Of a stretch of 64,000 nucleotides of DNA, positions 50,871 to 63,759 are shown piece after piece; the stretch's first letter is position 1, and every line of letters begins with the position of its first letter. The notes under the pieces are model-generated. The model was not told the origin of the DNA and made no database searches. It worked only from the letters and a program-made list of their open reading frames with translations. Made by a program: the position numbers and the translations under genes. The DNA is from Paulownia fortunei (lineage: Eukaryota; Streptophyta; Magnoliopsida; Lamiales; Paulowniaceae): contig CM033123.1 in NCBI GenBank assembly GCA_019321725.1, positions 4,844,960 through 4,908,959 of the forward strand, written 5' to 3'.

Positions 50871-51110
50871 ACGGTACTAAAACCTCTATGAAGATTGAGT
50901 TATTCCGGTTCAACGGCTGCAGGGCCTGCATCTTGCATGACCAGTTTCAAGGTATCGCATCATGTCAACCCAGCCAATGCCACCTCTATAGTTCCATTAA
51001 TCCATGCTAAACACATACTGCACTAAGCCCGTGTTTAGCTTGAGTGGACACTTCACCAACCTTAGCACACGAGCATCTCCACGCCTGTACAACACAAGGC
51101 CAAATACAGG
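50870..51110 (-). other. Possible captured exon fragment, function unknown
   Basis: The minus strand has comparatively GC-rich, gene-like sequence ending in an open stretch DTLKLVMQDAGPAAVEPE followed by TAA at about 50900. Another frame upstream reads GDARVLRLVKCPLKLNTGL. The frames do not join without a splice or frameshift, and an AG/GC exon-like edge lies near 51086. I do not recognise the family. Confidence 0.3.
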
Positions 51111-51239
51111 GGGGAAGATTATGTCACTGCCAAAATTTATCTACCACTAAGATTATCGCTATCCTGTAATACTATTTCAAGAACTTCATTCAGGTTATTG
51201 GTAAGCAACATTCAACAAATTGAGAAGTAATAAATACCA

Positions 51240-51545
51240 CTATCATAAAAAAAAACGTTTCGTATCTCTTTTATCTTTTGTTTACTAGATATGGCAACAA
51301 TGAAAGGAACCCAATCAACAAATTCTCTCTGTCATGTAATAGCCAATATTCAAATAACAAAAACCAAATTAAATTATGAAAAAAATCATATAATATATTA
51401 ACCAGAAAGAGAGAGGGGAACTAACAGAGACCGCAATAAAAGGGCTATAATAATTGTTAGCTTTGCAATGAGGGCTACAGGTGTTGGAATCAGTCAGGCG
51501 TAGATCTTGAGGGTGTGCATTCCAATCTGAACAATTCATAATTGG
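51240..51545 (+). repeat. Inverted-repeat arm block (copy 3)
   Basis: Same orientation as 7490-7680 and 57725-57900, reversed relative to 30170-30480. Contains CTAGATATGGCAACAATG and GGCGTAGATCTTGAGGGTG. Confidence 0.75.
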
Positions 51546-51599
51546 GATTAGTTAATTAATCTATACATACATGCTCGTTGGTATCAATCCCATTTACAC

Positions 51600-51905
51600 A
51601 CACATACATATTTACCTCTAAACCAAACCAATCGAGCGGGAATACCTTATTATTTAAATTTGTTTAAATTTTTATCAAACTTCAAAAATTGAGTTTGAAT
51701 TGATTGCTAATCGAGTTAAGTTTGAACGAGTTTTAATCGAGTTAAACATGAATCGAGTTCGAGTAACCTTAATCTTACATTTATTTATTTTTATTTTTTT
51801 AATAATCGAATCGAGCTCAAACCGAGCTTCAAATCTTGTCGAATGAAAAAATATGTTAAATTTTGTTTGTTAAGTTAATAAATCGAACTGCAACAAGTTT
51901 TTAAC
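51600..51905 (+). repeat. TCGAGTTYGA-rich dispersed repeat, copy 2
   Basis: Contains AACGAGTTTTAATCGAGTT and AATCGAGTTCGAGTAACC. It ends where intron-14/exon-15 homology of CPS-C starts, so it marks the truncation point of copy C. Confidence 0.65.
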
Positions 51906-52689
51906 AATCAATATACCTTCTGTATCTCTAGGGGATGGTGGACACCAGTGCTTTACACTTCTATATTAGCTTCTGCAAAATATTTCTTTAAGCATGTTTC
52001 AAGGCAGAATACACTGACTAAGGTGCGCCAAAACATCTCGCAGAGTGGTTTGCTTTCTTGGAATACAGGATAGCACGACGTATCCAATAGTCAATAGAAA
52101 TTATTCATATGAGTACCGCACACACTAACATCATGAGTTTCTTCCATACACAGACCATAAGTTATGAGAATCCATAACATTTTTGTGAATGTGTCTTTAG
52201 TTAGATAAAGTAAATCACATGTATTTGGCAACTTATCTTCCAGGGATACTTACAAACTTACCTTGATGTTTGGTCTAAATATAAGTAGATACCCTCGAGT
52301 TTCTAAAATCACATCCATCTCCCTTGGGATTAGCAGTCATTAGAAAACATAACATTATTATTAAATGACTTTTTTGCCTCTTGTTAAAAATTATAAAAAC
52401 CTCCACCGAGGTTGTCTAAATAACAGGGACCTCTTATGTTTGTCACATTATAATTACATCTCGTGAAATCTTATCATTTCATAATTAGAATCTTTGTGGT
52501 TTATCCTAGTAAAATAATAAAATATCCTACTTTTAAAACATAAACCAAGCTAAATATTTCGAATCCAAATTCAGGTCCCTAACACTATACTTAGTCTAGA
52601 TATAGATTATGGTCATGTTTCGTAGTAACTTCTAAAAGTGGGGTTTGTAGATATAAATAGTTGATTGATTGTTACTCGAGTGCTCCTTG

Positions 52690-53125
52690 ATTTCAAAAAA
52701 TAGAAGATAAGGTGATGAAAAAATAAAATATAAGAGATATGTGTAATTTAAATTTCTAAATACTAATACTTTTACTCAACGTATTTTAGGATTCACTCAT
52801 AAATATTATACTTTGTAATTGCAAAATTTAATCAAAAGTTAGAAATATTAAATCTCAAGGGAAGTTTGTATAAATTAAATAAATATAAGAGGAATTTTTG
52901 TGTAAATGTGGGCAAACTACAAGGGAAGTTTTTTTAAATTTGGGCAAATATAAGGGGTGTAAAACTTTTCATTTTCAAAAAATAATGATGCTGATAGTAT
53001 AATAAATAGTTGGAGTTATATGTAAAATAACAACAAATGTTAGGAGAGGCCAATGTAGTTTCAGAAACTTTAGGGGTCTGCCCCAATCTCAGAGCAGGCT
53101 TATGTAATTATCCCTATCTTTTACC
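52690..53125. mobile_element. MITE-like insert in CPS-C intron 15
   Basis: Reverse complement of 14868-15290. It contains GGGGTGTAAAACTTTTCATT, GGAGAGGCCAATGTAG and GCTTATGTAATTATCCCTAT. Shared with B at the equivalent intron position, so it predates their separation. Confidence 0.5.
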
Positions 53126-55027
53126 ATCTACTTGTTGATCCATGTTGCATCATGATGTCAATTTACTCCATTATGTGGATACAGAAATCTCAAACTTGTT
53201 TCTATTTGTTCTTTGCAGAGCAATGAACTCTTTTCTCTATTTTTGGATGAAACGATGACATACTCTTGTGCAATATTTCAGATAATTAGGATTTGTATTT
53301 TTAGTAAATCTGCTTAGAAAAATCCCATTGTTGGATAGACCATGTACCTATTTCCATGAGACACTTATCCTATTTTATATTTCTCTTGAAAGACTCAAGG
53401 TGAAGACTTGAAGAATGCACAGCTCAGGAAAATTCGTATGTTGATTGAAAAGGTGAAAACTTTTGTATGACACATCCCTCACATCTCAAAATGATTTATT
53501 GTGGAAGCTAAATTCTCTTCAACTACAGGCAAGAATTAATGAGGAGCTTCACATTCTAGAGGTCGGATGCGGTTGGGGAAGTTTAGCACTTGAAGTTGTC
53601 AAACGGACAGGATGCAAATACACCGGCATCACCCTGTCAGAAAAACAACTTCAATACATAGAATTGAAAGTGAAGGAAGCTGGCCTGCAGGTATACCATT
53701 TGCTTCAGTGATTTCCTCAAAGGTTTCATTTAGTTGAAAATGTCATTTATATCTGATAAAATAATTGAAGTGATAAACATGATAAACATTTTTCCCATGA
53801 AATGCTAGTTCTACACCATGAAATGCTATTCCTGCACTATTCAGAACTGGATTGTTATGAACTTTGTCATTTTTCAAGTTAATTGCAAATTTCAGGATCA
53901 AATTGAACTTCTTCTATGTGACTACCGCAAATTGCCTAAGAGCTACAAATATGACAGGATAATAGCATGGTGAGCCACCTTGTAATTTGTCAAATCAACT
54001 TAACCTCTTGTTCAAAAAATCACCAACCCATGTCAAGTAGTAACATTCACTGTATTTTTTTACCATCCAAATTGCTGAATTTTCAGTGGGATGATGGAAG
54101 CCGTGGGGCATGAATTTATGGAAGAATTTTTTAGGTGCTGTGAATCTGCATTAGCTGAAAACGGTCTTCTTGTTCTTCAGGTAATCTGTGCTTAATTTTA
54201 GGTCAGAAAAACAAGTACAGCTTCCCGATTTTTACAACCATGCCTCAGCATGTTGGCACATGGATTCCAACATTTTAAAACTGGTTGAATTTTTCTTTTT
54301 TAGTTCATATCAATCGCTGATGAGAAGTATGATGAGTTCAGACTCAGCCGGGGTTCATTAAAGAACATATATTCCCTGGTGGAAGTTTGCCTTCGCTGAG
54401 CCGAGTAATATCTGCCATGGCTGCTGCATCAAGACTTAGGTAACATAAGAGTTCTTTATATGTGTGTCTAATGTAAATTACATATATTCCTCAAACTAAC
54501 CAAACAAAAACTTGTGGAAATGATTTTATGCAGTGTGGTGCACCTTGAAGAAATAGGAAGTCATTACTTTGACACACTCAGACGTTGGCGGGAAAGCTTC
54601 CTCCAAAACCAGAGGTAGGAATCTATGATTTGAAAGTTCTATGCATCTGGTTACCAAAACAACGTAACTTTTATTAGAGGTTTTTTGTGGGGTTTACGGC
54701 CCAGGTAACGTGGCACCAACTTCAAGTTAAACTTGCTGTTAATAAGTTGATGCCTCTTTCAAATATGATTCTGCACACCTGTAGTTATACTACTTGCTCT
54801 GTTTTGAATTCTTATTATATTTGTGAATTTATTGTAATTGTGTCTTTCAGTCAAGTTTTGGCTCTGGGATTCGATGAGAAGTTCATCCGGACGTGGGAAT
54901 ATTATTTTGACTATTGTGCTGCTGGATTTAAATATTGTATTCTTGGTGATTATCAGGTATGTGCTTAGCTTATCTCACCCCTTATTTTCTATATATTTGG
55001 GCAAAAAGCCTCCATAATCTGCCTCAC

Positions 55028-55890
55028 AGGTCTTGCTAGCTTTATCAGACCAGAATGTGGGACAAGAATCTGAGCTAGTTGCTCAATGCATGAATCTCGA
55101 AGGGAGAAAATTTGATGGTGGATTTGGAGACAGTGGGTCAAGTTCAAAGGTCATAGGAAAGGGCATGAGTTGCTATTATTATCATAAGGAAGGTCGCATA
55201 AAAATAATGTTGTATTTATAAAAGGAAGAATGAAAATGATAAAAATGGCGGTGATGTCAATTTAGATGGTTGGATTTAGCAGTGGCATAGGATGAAGATA
55301 TTCTCACAATTTTTACTCGTGTGGATATTCTTTTTGAGATGGTTGGATTTTAGGTTTTGGATGTGTATTGCATGCGTGCTCCAAGAAGGATTATGTTGAT
55401 TTATTTCAAATGAAGAGGGCAGGGCGGATACTTTGTCTTGGGTGATGGTTTTACTTGTAGAGTTATGACTATTGAAGTGGTGAAAATCAAATAGTTTGAT
55501 GGTGTGGATCGTACTTTGACTGGTGTGTCATGTCCCAAAGATGGGAATGAATCTATTTTCCTTGAGCTAATGGGACTCCAACAGTTGTGAATATTCAGTC
55601 AGGGATGGAGTTGTGAAAATCATACATGACGAAGTGGTCAGAATGAATGGAGAGAATAATAATAATTTGTACCATTGGAGACCTCGAAAGATGATTGAAA
55701 GTGGAGCGCATCAAAAAGCTTTCAGGGTGCATACGTGTGTGAGAGAAATCATATTGGGTGAGAGGATGGATTGAGGTCATCGTGTCTGCAGTCAACTAAT
55801 GATATTAACTGAGTTGAATGTGTATATTGGCCAACTTGAATTAGTAGGAGTTAGGATCCACAAATTCGACATGTATGGTCTCTAAGGCAC
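55028..55890 (+). mobile_element. Ty1/copia fragment in CPS-C intron 23
   Basis: The most complete of three copies. It encodes, with stops, LLALSDQNVGQESELV, a zinc-knuckle remnant SCYYYHKEGR, a protease-like remnant, and a pre-integrase block with VCHVPKMGMN and DGVVKIIHDEVV. Insertion is after CTGCCTCAC relative to intron 23 of copy A, which lacks it. No LTR, integrase or reverse transcriptase is present. Confidence 0.78.
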
Positions 55891-56201
55891 TTGATTTTTA
55901 ACAATTAGCTATTGCATCTTGTCATTCAAAAGTAGATTTGTAGACTCAGCTCTGCATTTCATCAGTTGTTAAGGTTTATTCTTAAACTTGCAGATTAATC
56001 TTGAAACTTTGTCTTGTTCTTTCTCACTCTTGGCAGATTGTATTCAGTCGACCCGGAGATGTTGCGGCGTTTGGGAACGATCCATACAACGCTGTGCCTT
56101 CTGCTTATTGACAATGTCCTTTGAGGGGAAGTGGCTTCTCTTCAACTATATACTACGGGTCCTGTCTCATGCAGTTACTGTAATTTTATGTCTCTTGTTG
56201 A

Positions 56202-56207
56202 AATAAA
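56202..56207 (+). terminator. Poly(A) signal of CPS copy C
   Basis: AATAAA in the shared TTGTTGAAATAAAGAGTC context, about 90 bases after the stop. Confidence 0.55.
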
Positions 56208-56329
56208 GAGTCTACATATTTTGTCTTTCAAGGAACAAAGAAAACTACAGCCAAAAATAATGTTATAACATTAGCAGACCAGCAGGCGATGCTTGAGAAG
56301 TTTTTCCTCTGTTTAAAGTCTTCTATTCT

Positions 56330-57002
56330 TTGTCCTTGTTTATTTTTTTATTCTATGATTATCATAATTTCACTTTGTTCGACTCAGAAAGAGGCCTACT
56401 CCTAAGGCACAATGAATGACAGACCTTTTTAGTCAGTTAAGTTATTATCGATAATTAATAGTTAAATACCTTTTGTCTTTCACTATTGCTACGGCTAATT
56501 ACAACAATGGAGGTATTCTCACAATTTCTAGCCGTGTGGATATTTTTTTTTTAGATGGTTTAAGTTTTGATGAGTAGTGCATGTGTGCTTCCTGATTAAA
56601 ATTCGTTCAAAGAACGATTTATAAAATATGCGAACAAGTATTGTTTGTTGTTTTATTGGTAGTTTTGATTTGAAACTGCTTTATGGGTTGACAATTACGG
56701 GTTCAGGATTCGGGTTCTGGACACAGATTTTAAATACATAGATCTGGGTTTTAGGAGAAACACATGCACGCGCAATATATAAATGTAATTAATGAAAAAA
56801 ATAAAGAAAGACGATAAGAAACAAAAGAATGAGAAAACATGAGCAGCTAGGTTGTTTTGAATAAAAAATCCTTTTCTTTTCTTTCTTCAAAATTTCCCTC
56901 ATTTCTAGAAACATATATATTTGGATTGTCTTATCTTTTTTTTTTTTTTATGTTATCTACTGATTATTTTTATCTGAATTAAACAAAACATGAGAAACTA
57001 CT
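56330..57002 (+). repeat. Downstream flank of CPS-C shared with D, B and the 7.1-kb arm
   Basis: The first part matches 990-1150 and the reverse of 9660-9860. From about 56670 it matches 7130-7480 (GAAACTGCTTTATGGGTTG; AGATCTGGGTTTTAGGAGAAAC). Confidence 0.7.
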
Positions 57003-57705
57003 TATGGTTAAATTTTCAACGAGAATTCTCATTTCTAGCATTTCTATTGAAAATTTGATTTTATATTGGTTTTTGTGTAAAAAGTAAAATTATGTTTGGA
57101 TGAATGAATGAAAATAATATTTTATATAACTTTGGAAATGAGAATATGTTTGGTTGAATAATTTTAAGAAAATTTTAAACACCAAATACATGATAAAAAT
57201 GAAATTATGTTTGTTTGTGTGTTTTATAATATTATTTTTAGAATTAAATATATATAATAATTTGTGAAGTTGATAGAGGTGGGGTACATTTTGAATATTT
57301 AATTTTAATATAGTAATTATTCAGATGATTTAAAAAGTCGTGGGTTTATACAGTTTAAAAATAGTTATAAATTAATTAGATGAATTGACAGTTATGGAGT
57401 TCACTTTGAATATTTAATTTGAATATAATATTTTATTTATAATTTAAATATATATAATTCATAGTGGTGTGTCCCATTAATATGATTTAAATAAAAATGA
57501 TGAGAATATTGATCGATAAATGACAAATTATGATTATTTATAGGATTGAAAATTAAAATTATAAGTTTGAGATGATTTTTTTATTGAAAAATAAGAAGAT
57601 AAAATGAATATTTTCATTGAAAATTGATTAAACGAATATAATTTTAAATTTTGAAATAGTATAAAATCAGAAAATGAGCTTTGGAAATGAAAACATACTA
57701 GGCCT
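57003..57705. mobile_element. About 700-bp MITE inserted in the repeated block
   Basis: Compared with 7470-7490, where AACTATAAGTTTCC is continuous, this copy is interrupted between ACTACTTA and TAAGTTTCC by an AT-rich non-coding unit. Its right end (read inward GGCCTAGTATGTTTTCATTTCC) resembles Tourist-type termini. The empty site at 7.48 kb gives good insertion evidence. Confidence 0.6.
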
Positions 57706-57910
57706 AAGTTTCCATAAATAAGTCCATCTAAAACACGTTTCGTATCTCTGTCTTTTGTTTACTAGATATGGCAACAAGGCAAGGAATCAAATCAACAAAC
57801 TCTCTCTATGATGTAATAGCGAATATTCAAATAACAAAAACCTTAATTAAACTATGAAAGACCCCAATAAAAGGGCTATAATAATTCTAGCTCAGCAATC
57901 AGTAGGCATA
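57706..57910 (+). repeat. Inverted-repeat arm block (copy 4)
   Basis: Nearly identical to 7485-7680 and related to 51240-51480 (TTTCGTATCTCTGTCTTTTG, ATGGCAACAAGGCAAGGAAT). Confidence 0.8.
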
Positions 57911-57959
57911 GATCTTGAGGATGTGCATTCCAATTAATTAATATTAATCCTATTTACAC

Positions 57960-58290
57960 ACAAACATATTCCATTATTAACGTGTAAACGAATCAAATCA
58001 AGTTGAATATATGTAATTGTTTAAATTTATTTAAATTTTTATTGAATTTCAAAAATTGAGTTTGACTTGATTTGATTATTAGTTTAGTTGAGGTTGAACG
58101 AGTTTTAATCGAATCAAATATGAATCGAATTTAAGTAACTTAATTTTTTTACATATATATTTTAAATTTTTTTACTAATTAAATTTCACATTGATCGAAT
58201 TTTAAATCTCATTGAACAAAATAATTATGTTCAATTTGTTAAGTAATGAATTAAGTTAAAACGAACTTTTAACAACCGAGTATCGATTAG
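57960..58290 (+). repeat. TCGAGTTYGA-like dispersed repeat, copy 3
   Basis: Same orientation as copy 2 (51600-51905): GAACGAGTTTTAATCGAATC and TAAAACGAACTTTTAACAACC. Confidence 0.6.
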
Positions 58291-58369
58291 TTTGATTTGT
58301 TTTTTAATTTTATCCACCATTAGCTCAATTATTATGCTTATCTTCGAGTATTATAATGTTTGAACAACT

Positions 58370-58750
58370 AGTACACAAGTAAATTTGTCTTAGGAAAACA
58401 AATTTAACAAGAAGCAAGATCAAGAATACCACTACATAAGGAAATGGCATACATTATCAGAATGAGTTGTCTTTTAGTTACACAAAAATATACATCAAAT
58501 AATTTGATAAAATATATATCTCAAAGTCCAACTGGGTTGCAAAATGAGCTTGCAAATCGTATATTCATACACATATACTAATTAAGATGCAGTTCCTTAG
58601 ATGTGGGAAAGACGTTTTTAACCACCAAAAGCAAATTGAAGTTGGCAAGATTCACCACTTTTTTCACTGTTTTTATGCTGAATATTAAAACTGTAAGATA
58701 GAGCAAAACACGATTTTACCTAATTAGTACATGTCTTCATGAAAAAATTC
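58370..58750 (-). repeat. Inverted copy of 29600-29970
   Basis: CCACCAAAAGCAAATTGAAG and GTTCCTTAGATGTGGGA are reverse complements of the 29.8-kb block. Confidence 0.7.
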
Positions 58751-58799
58751 ATCCAAATTTTATCTGATTAAAGCCGAAAGCAAAAGCAGAAATTTCAAA

Positions 58800-59362
58800 G
58801 CACATTACCCATGCTTTCAGCTTCTAGATGAAATTTAGAGAAGCAGAAAATGAACTACATTGAAAATGCCTTTTTAAATTATCATCCTTTGAGGGGTCTA
58901 ATAATTGTCTAGGCCCAACTATTTGTCTGAGCCCAATTATACCAATAGCCCAATAGCCGATTCGGCTAAGACAGCCCTACCCAATCCAAACGCATTTTCA
59001 TTGTGTAGAAAATCCGACAACATTTTATTCTTTATTTTTGAAAACGTATTTTCACAAATATTTAAAAAAAAAGTTATTACATGAAATTCCAACTTACATT
59101 CACTTGTTAGAATATTGAGAACAAGACCTATATCTGTCACCATGTAGTTTATTTATTCCAAAAAAAAACAAAGAACTAACGAGGTTATGTCCAAGTGGCA
59201 AAATTGAAGTTTTAAAATTTTATAGTTAAGAAATATATATTATGTTCGAGTTTTATTAAAAACTCTATAATTAAGAGATATAATATGTTCAAATTTTATC
59301 AAAAGTGTGGATAATAGTCTAATTTAACATTATTCATATTTAATGTATGCAATATGTTTTTG

Positions 59363-59393
<31 letters not shown>

Positions 59394-62300
59394 TAATCAT
59401 CATTGGCAACTGATTCGTCTTTGACATCTAAAGCATTGAATGATATAATTGATTGATTATATTTTTTTAAGAAAAAATATATCAAATTTGGTATAATATA
59501 TATATTTTTATTTTGCCCCTAAATTTGTTCTACCTCAAATTTTAATTTCACTTGTATCCATGTTGTATATTTAATTAATTGATAATTTAATTATTATTTA
59601 TTTAATTTTAATTAGTTATTATTTTATAATATTATTTGTAATAATTAATTATATTAATTATCAAATAATTAGCATTTGTAATAAATTATAATAACTAACA
59701 AATAAAGAGTAAATATATTGAAATAATATTATTGGACTTTATGTTTGTTTTGTGAAAGTTTTTGTATTATATGTAATATGCTGTAGTATTTTTTATAATT
59801 GTGATTTTAATTGTAATATTTATTTTTGTAATATAATAAATAAATATAATATTAATTGTATGTAATTTTCGTTTAGTATAGTTATAGTAATAATATATAT
59901 ATATATATTAAAAAAATGGAAAATTTAGGATTTCAATTGATGCACTTAAGTTGTAAACAAAACCCAATTTTGTCACCATGTTGTATATTAATAATTCCAT
60001 GAAAGTCAACCCAATGTATTATATTGATTAAAAAATAGGTTTTGGTAAGCTCTACATATTTTGTTAAATTGCCCATAACAATCATATTCAAACTTTTAAA
60101 ATAGTTGTCAACATATCCACTTGTATTCATTTTCAGTTCATGAATTTGAGCGCAGTACATAATTTCTTAAAACCGAAGGCATGTTTGTTTGTTTGTTTTT
60201 TCATTTTATTTGAGTCTCATTTTTGAAAACATATTTCCACAAGTATTTTCAAAATTAAAAGTTCATAATATTACAATGAGAAAGTAAATAAAATTCATTA
60301 TTCCTAAAAATATATGTAGATATTTTACTTGCAGTTTAGCTGAAAACTGGAAGCAACAGGAAAAAGTCAACTATATATACAAGAATTGAATGCAAAATTA
60401 AAATCTAAGGATCTTATATAAGCTCTTGTGCTTTATAACTTTTTTTATTTTTTGAGTTTATAAGATATAAGCTTTTATCAGTAAAATAGGCTATAAAAAT
60501 ATTTTGAATAAAATAAGATCATATAGCTTAAAAAATATTATTAATGATAATTTTGTAATTAATATGGTCAAAAATTTTAAAAATTTGTTTGATTTGAAAA
60601 AAAAAAAGGTTAAGAATTTTTATTTTTTTAAAAAGAGTTTATAAGATCCTAATATCTTATTTTAATAGTTTATATGTTCGTTTTTAATAAAAAATTCATC
60701 GCATTCAGACTTGGGGAAAAAGATCAATTTGGATGCATGTGCATTATCTTCATTTGCAAATTATAAGATGAACATTTGTTCATGACCATACCAATGCTCT
60801 ATATAAATAATTCATACATTGATTATTTTTATTTTTTTATAAAGGCTTCGCCTGAATAATTATTTGGGGAAGACGGTCTCCCCCTAATTTGTCTTTCGGA
60901 TAAATTCGATTCATACATTGACTCTTATATATACATCAAGTGCATTATGCAGGTGAGATATGCACGGCATATTAACCATTCGAGAGATCTATTTATACTT
61001 TCATTCCAATAAAAAAATTATTTTGACAATAATTTTTTAATAAAGTAAAAAATACACTTCACTCCTTAAAATTACTTTCTCAGCCGCACTTTGCCCTCCA
61101 ACCCCCCTGTCCACATTATTAGCTTCTCCATCGATAAAAATAACTATTGTGGGTGTATCTATAAAAATCCTAAATGAGGAAACCTTTGATTATCCAAAAA
61201 TTTAGATAAAATATCTTCAGAAAAATAAATGTAGATGATTGCAACTCTTAAAAATGATCAAGAATTCCATACAAATTTTCTTTTAATCATGGTTTCAATA
61301 TTTCCTTTTTCTAATGTTTAACATACACATAAAGTAGGTTAGCTCAAATAATAGTTTTATATATACGATAGTTTTCAAGAGAATACAAAGAAAATAAATA
61401 GTGTCGTATACAATTACTATTATTGTGGGAAAATATAAAACCTAAGTGAAAACATGTAATCCAATTTTACCAGTAATAGAGTTACTAAAACTTCAAATTT
61501 AAATTATTCTGAGCTTAATCTCACATTCAATTTTGAGCATTCTCCATGCTTGCATCAAATCTTTCCATTTAGATTCTTTTTTAGCAGTTAAAAGTTTTGT
61601 TTTCTAGAAACCATCATTGAAATTTCGGAATAAATGAAGTAAAATATCATTTGAAAATGATAATGACATAGAAAGTAATATATGAAATACTGAAATTATT
61701 ATTCTACACCTCAAAATATTTTAAAATATTTAAAATACTTGGCATCCTCGTCTTTTTATATAGGGCTCAATTCGACCCGAACTAAAGATTGGGCCAATCC
61801 GATATGGCTTGGCCGTGAGGTGACCAATGAGATTTGGACATTTAAATACTATTTTGTACGATTTATGTAAATTAATTAGTATAAATATTTCAATATTAAA
61901 TTGTTATAAGGTAATTTTTACATATCAACTCATTCCGCATAATAATTTTTTACAATCTTCTGACTTGAACTAACACCGGCATAGAAGGATTTTAACTAGA
62001 GTTATTTCAATAAATCTAATGTGTTTTAATATTTTAAATTTTTTCAAACTCAAATATACTAACTTCTTTACGAAAGATTACTAAGAAAGAGGAATATTAT
62101 TTAAAGGATAAAGTGTTATATAAAAGTAGCATCAGGCAGGCTTATTGCTCAAGTAAAAGTAATTTCAAAGAGTAAAGTATAACAAGACTTGTTGGAAAAT
62201 TAACCAGTGGAAAAATGAATATTTGAAAAAAAGAAAGAAAAAATTAGTTCTTTTATTTATTTTTGTCCAATAAAACATTTTCCTTTTGCAACTCCCTAAA

Positions 62301-62900
62301 AATGCCAAAATATGTTTGGTTTTTCTCATCTTTGAATGTGATCCATTTTCAGCCATATCCTCAAAAGTCACATTCTATCTCGAGAAGCGTATATCTTATT
62401 TTATAAAAATCTAATTTTATTTTCTGAAATAACTCTTTATCACATACATGAAACTAATAAACTATAAAAATCATTTTATAATCTTTTCATTTAAAATCAA
62501 TCAGTCAAATTAAATTAATTAATTAGATCGTGCAACTAATTAATTCAAATAAATATTCAAGTTGCAAAAACTGGAGGATAGCTTGTTAACTTATGAAAAT
62601 AAATTCCACATAATATTATAAAAATGAAACCAAACAACCACCTTGAGATTCCAACTTGAATCACTTGCAGGAATATTGAAAATATTTATAAGATATAAAT
62701 CGGTGACCCATGTACCTCATTAATGTCAAAATCAAAATAAAGTATGAACCACATGGGCCAACGTGTAGTAGCATATTTATTCCAAGAAATCAACTCAAAA
62801 ATATTATGCATATTATCAAACAATTAAATTGTCTGCAACGAGCACCATATGGAGTATTTATTTAACAAAAAGTCAACTGAATATTTACACTAAAATTGAC
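58800..62900 (+). repeat. Diverged direct duplicate of the DNA upstream of CPS-A
   Basis: Colinear landmarks with 32.0-36.6 kb include GAGAAGCAGAAAATGAACTACATTG, AATATTGAGAACAAGACCTA, TTTGACATCTAAAGCATTGA, AGCTGAAAACTGGAAGCAA and TTGACCACAAAATGAAAG. Large interruptions of unrecognised AT-rich DNA occur (about 59.5-60.2 and 60.5-62.2 kb). A TA/CA microsatellite lies at about 59370-59394. No gene was seen. Confidence 0.65.
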
Positions 62901-62918
62901 CACAAAATGAAAGTCTAT

Positions 62919-63507
62919 GGCCGTGTTTGTTTTTACTCTTATTTTTAATTTTTATTTTCATGATTTTCATTTTGCATTATTTTTTGTTCGAAAATAAAAA
63001 TGTGTTTGGATGCTGATAGAAATATTGACTTGTTAGATTAAAAATAATATTTTAATATAAGAGTAATAATTAATGAATCTCTTTATTTTTTTATGCCCCA
63101 CCAGTCAAATTATAATGAGTTAATATAATGAAAAACTATTATTTATTCAGTTAGTATAATTAATTTTATATCAGTAACTAATTCTTCACTCTTTTTTGAC
63201 CTCTCCTTGATTAAAAAAGTACTAATTGATTCCTTCTAAGTGAATTTATTGAAATAGAGGCTAACTAAAATTAGGAGAGGTGAAAAAAAAAAAATAGTTT
63301 TCAAGGGCTAAAGGATGATGGCATATAGCATTGCTCTTAAAATTAATACAACATCATGATGCGGATCGTAATTTAATTAAATAGGTGTTTAAATTTAAAA
63401 TTAATAATTATACTCTTATAGATATGAATAACAACAAACAGTATTTTTATTTGAAAATGCGTAAAACTAACATTTATTTTAAATAATAAAAAAAATCAAA
63501 CAAGACC
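62919..63507. mobile_element. Tourist/Harbinger-type MITE, second copy
   Basis: Starts GGCCGTGTTTGTTTTTACTC and ends CAAACAAGACC followed by TAA. Its flanks on both sides match those of 36651-37323 (CACAAAATGAA before; GGTGCATTCTTGG after), so both derive from one insertion before segmental duplication. Confidence 0.7.
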
Positions 63508-63606
63508 TAATTATACAAATAATTAAATGGTGCATTCTTGGCCAAGCTAATCCCGGATATCATGGTTCATATCATGTGCTGAGAAGTACCCAAGTTGCAT
63601 GTCTGC

Positions 63607-63622
63607 ATATATATATATATAG

Positions 63623-63662
<40 letters not shown>

Positions 63663-63675
63663 GTATATATATATA
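63607..63675. repeat. TA/CA compound microsatellite
   Basis: (TA)n-(CA)n-(TA)n run of about 70 bases, at the position equivalent to 37480 upstream of CPS-A. Confidence 0.9.
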
Positions 63676-63759
63676 CACAGGCAGTCTTCATTCAATTGGC
63701 TACAGCATAAAAATACAGAAATTTTTTGATCCATTCAAAGAACTAAGAGATTGTGGTAA

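Larger units (their letters stand above)
51908..56111 (+). pseudogene. CPS copy C: 5'-truncated synthase pseudogene (exons 15-24)
   Basis: Exons: 51932-52041 (exon 15, 3' end and donor deleted after ISQ), 53219-53281, 53393-53452, 53529-53690, 53896-53969, 54087-54180, 54304-54439, 54534-54614, 54851-54956 and 56037-56111, corresponding to exons 15-24 of copy A. The N-terminal oxidoreductase half and exons 12-14 are absent; homology starts in intron 14 next to a dispersed repeat. Lesions: exon-16 donor GT to AT after 53281, and one base lost in exon 21 (136 against 137). The SAM motif VGCGWG, the GMMEAVGHE segment and the final exon ending PSAY are otherwise preserved, so decay is recent. The last intron carries the copia fragment. 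It is closer to B than to A in exon sequence and introns. Confidence 0.9.

Noticed and set aside
50557..50880. 107-codon open frame on the + strand
   Set aside because: No recognisable domain, promoter or splice context. More likely antisense to the possible 3' UTR of the minus-strand fragment.
55028..55890. The copia insert as an intact retrotransposon
   Set aside because: No LTRs, primer-binding site, integrase or reverse transcriptase are present, and the remnant frames contain several stops.
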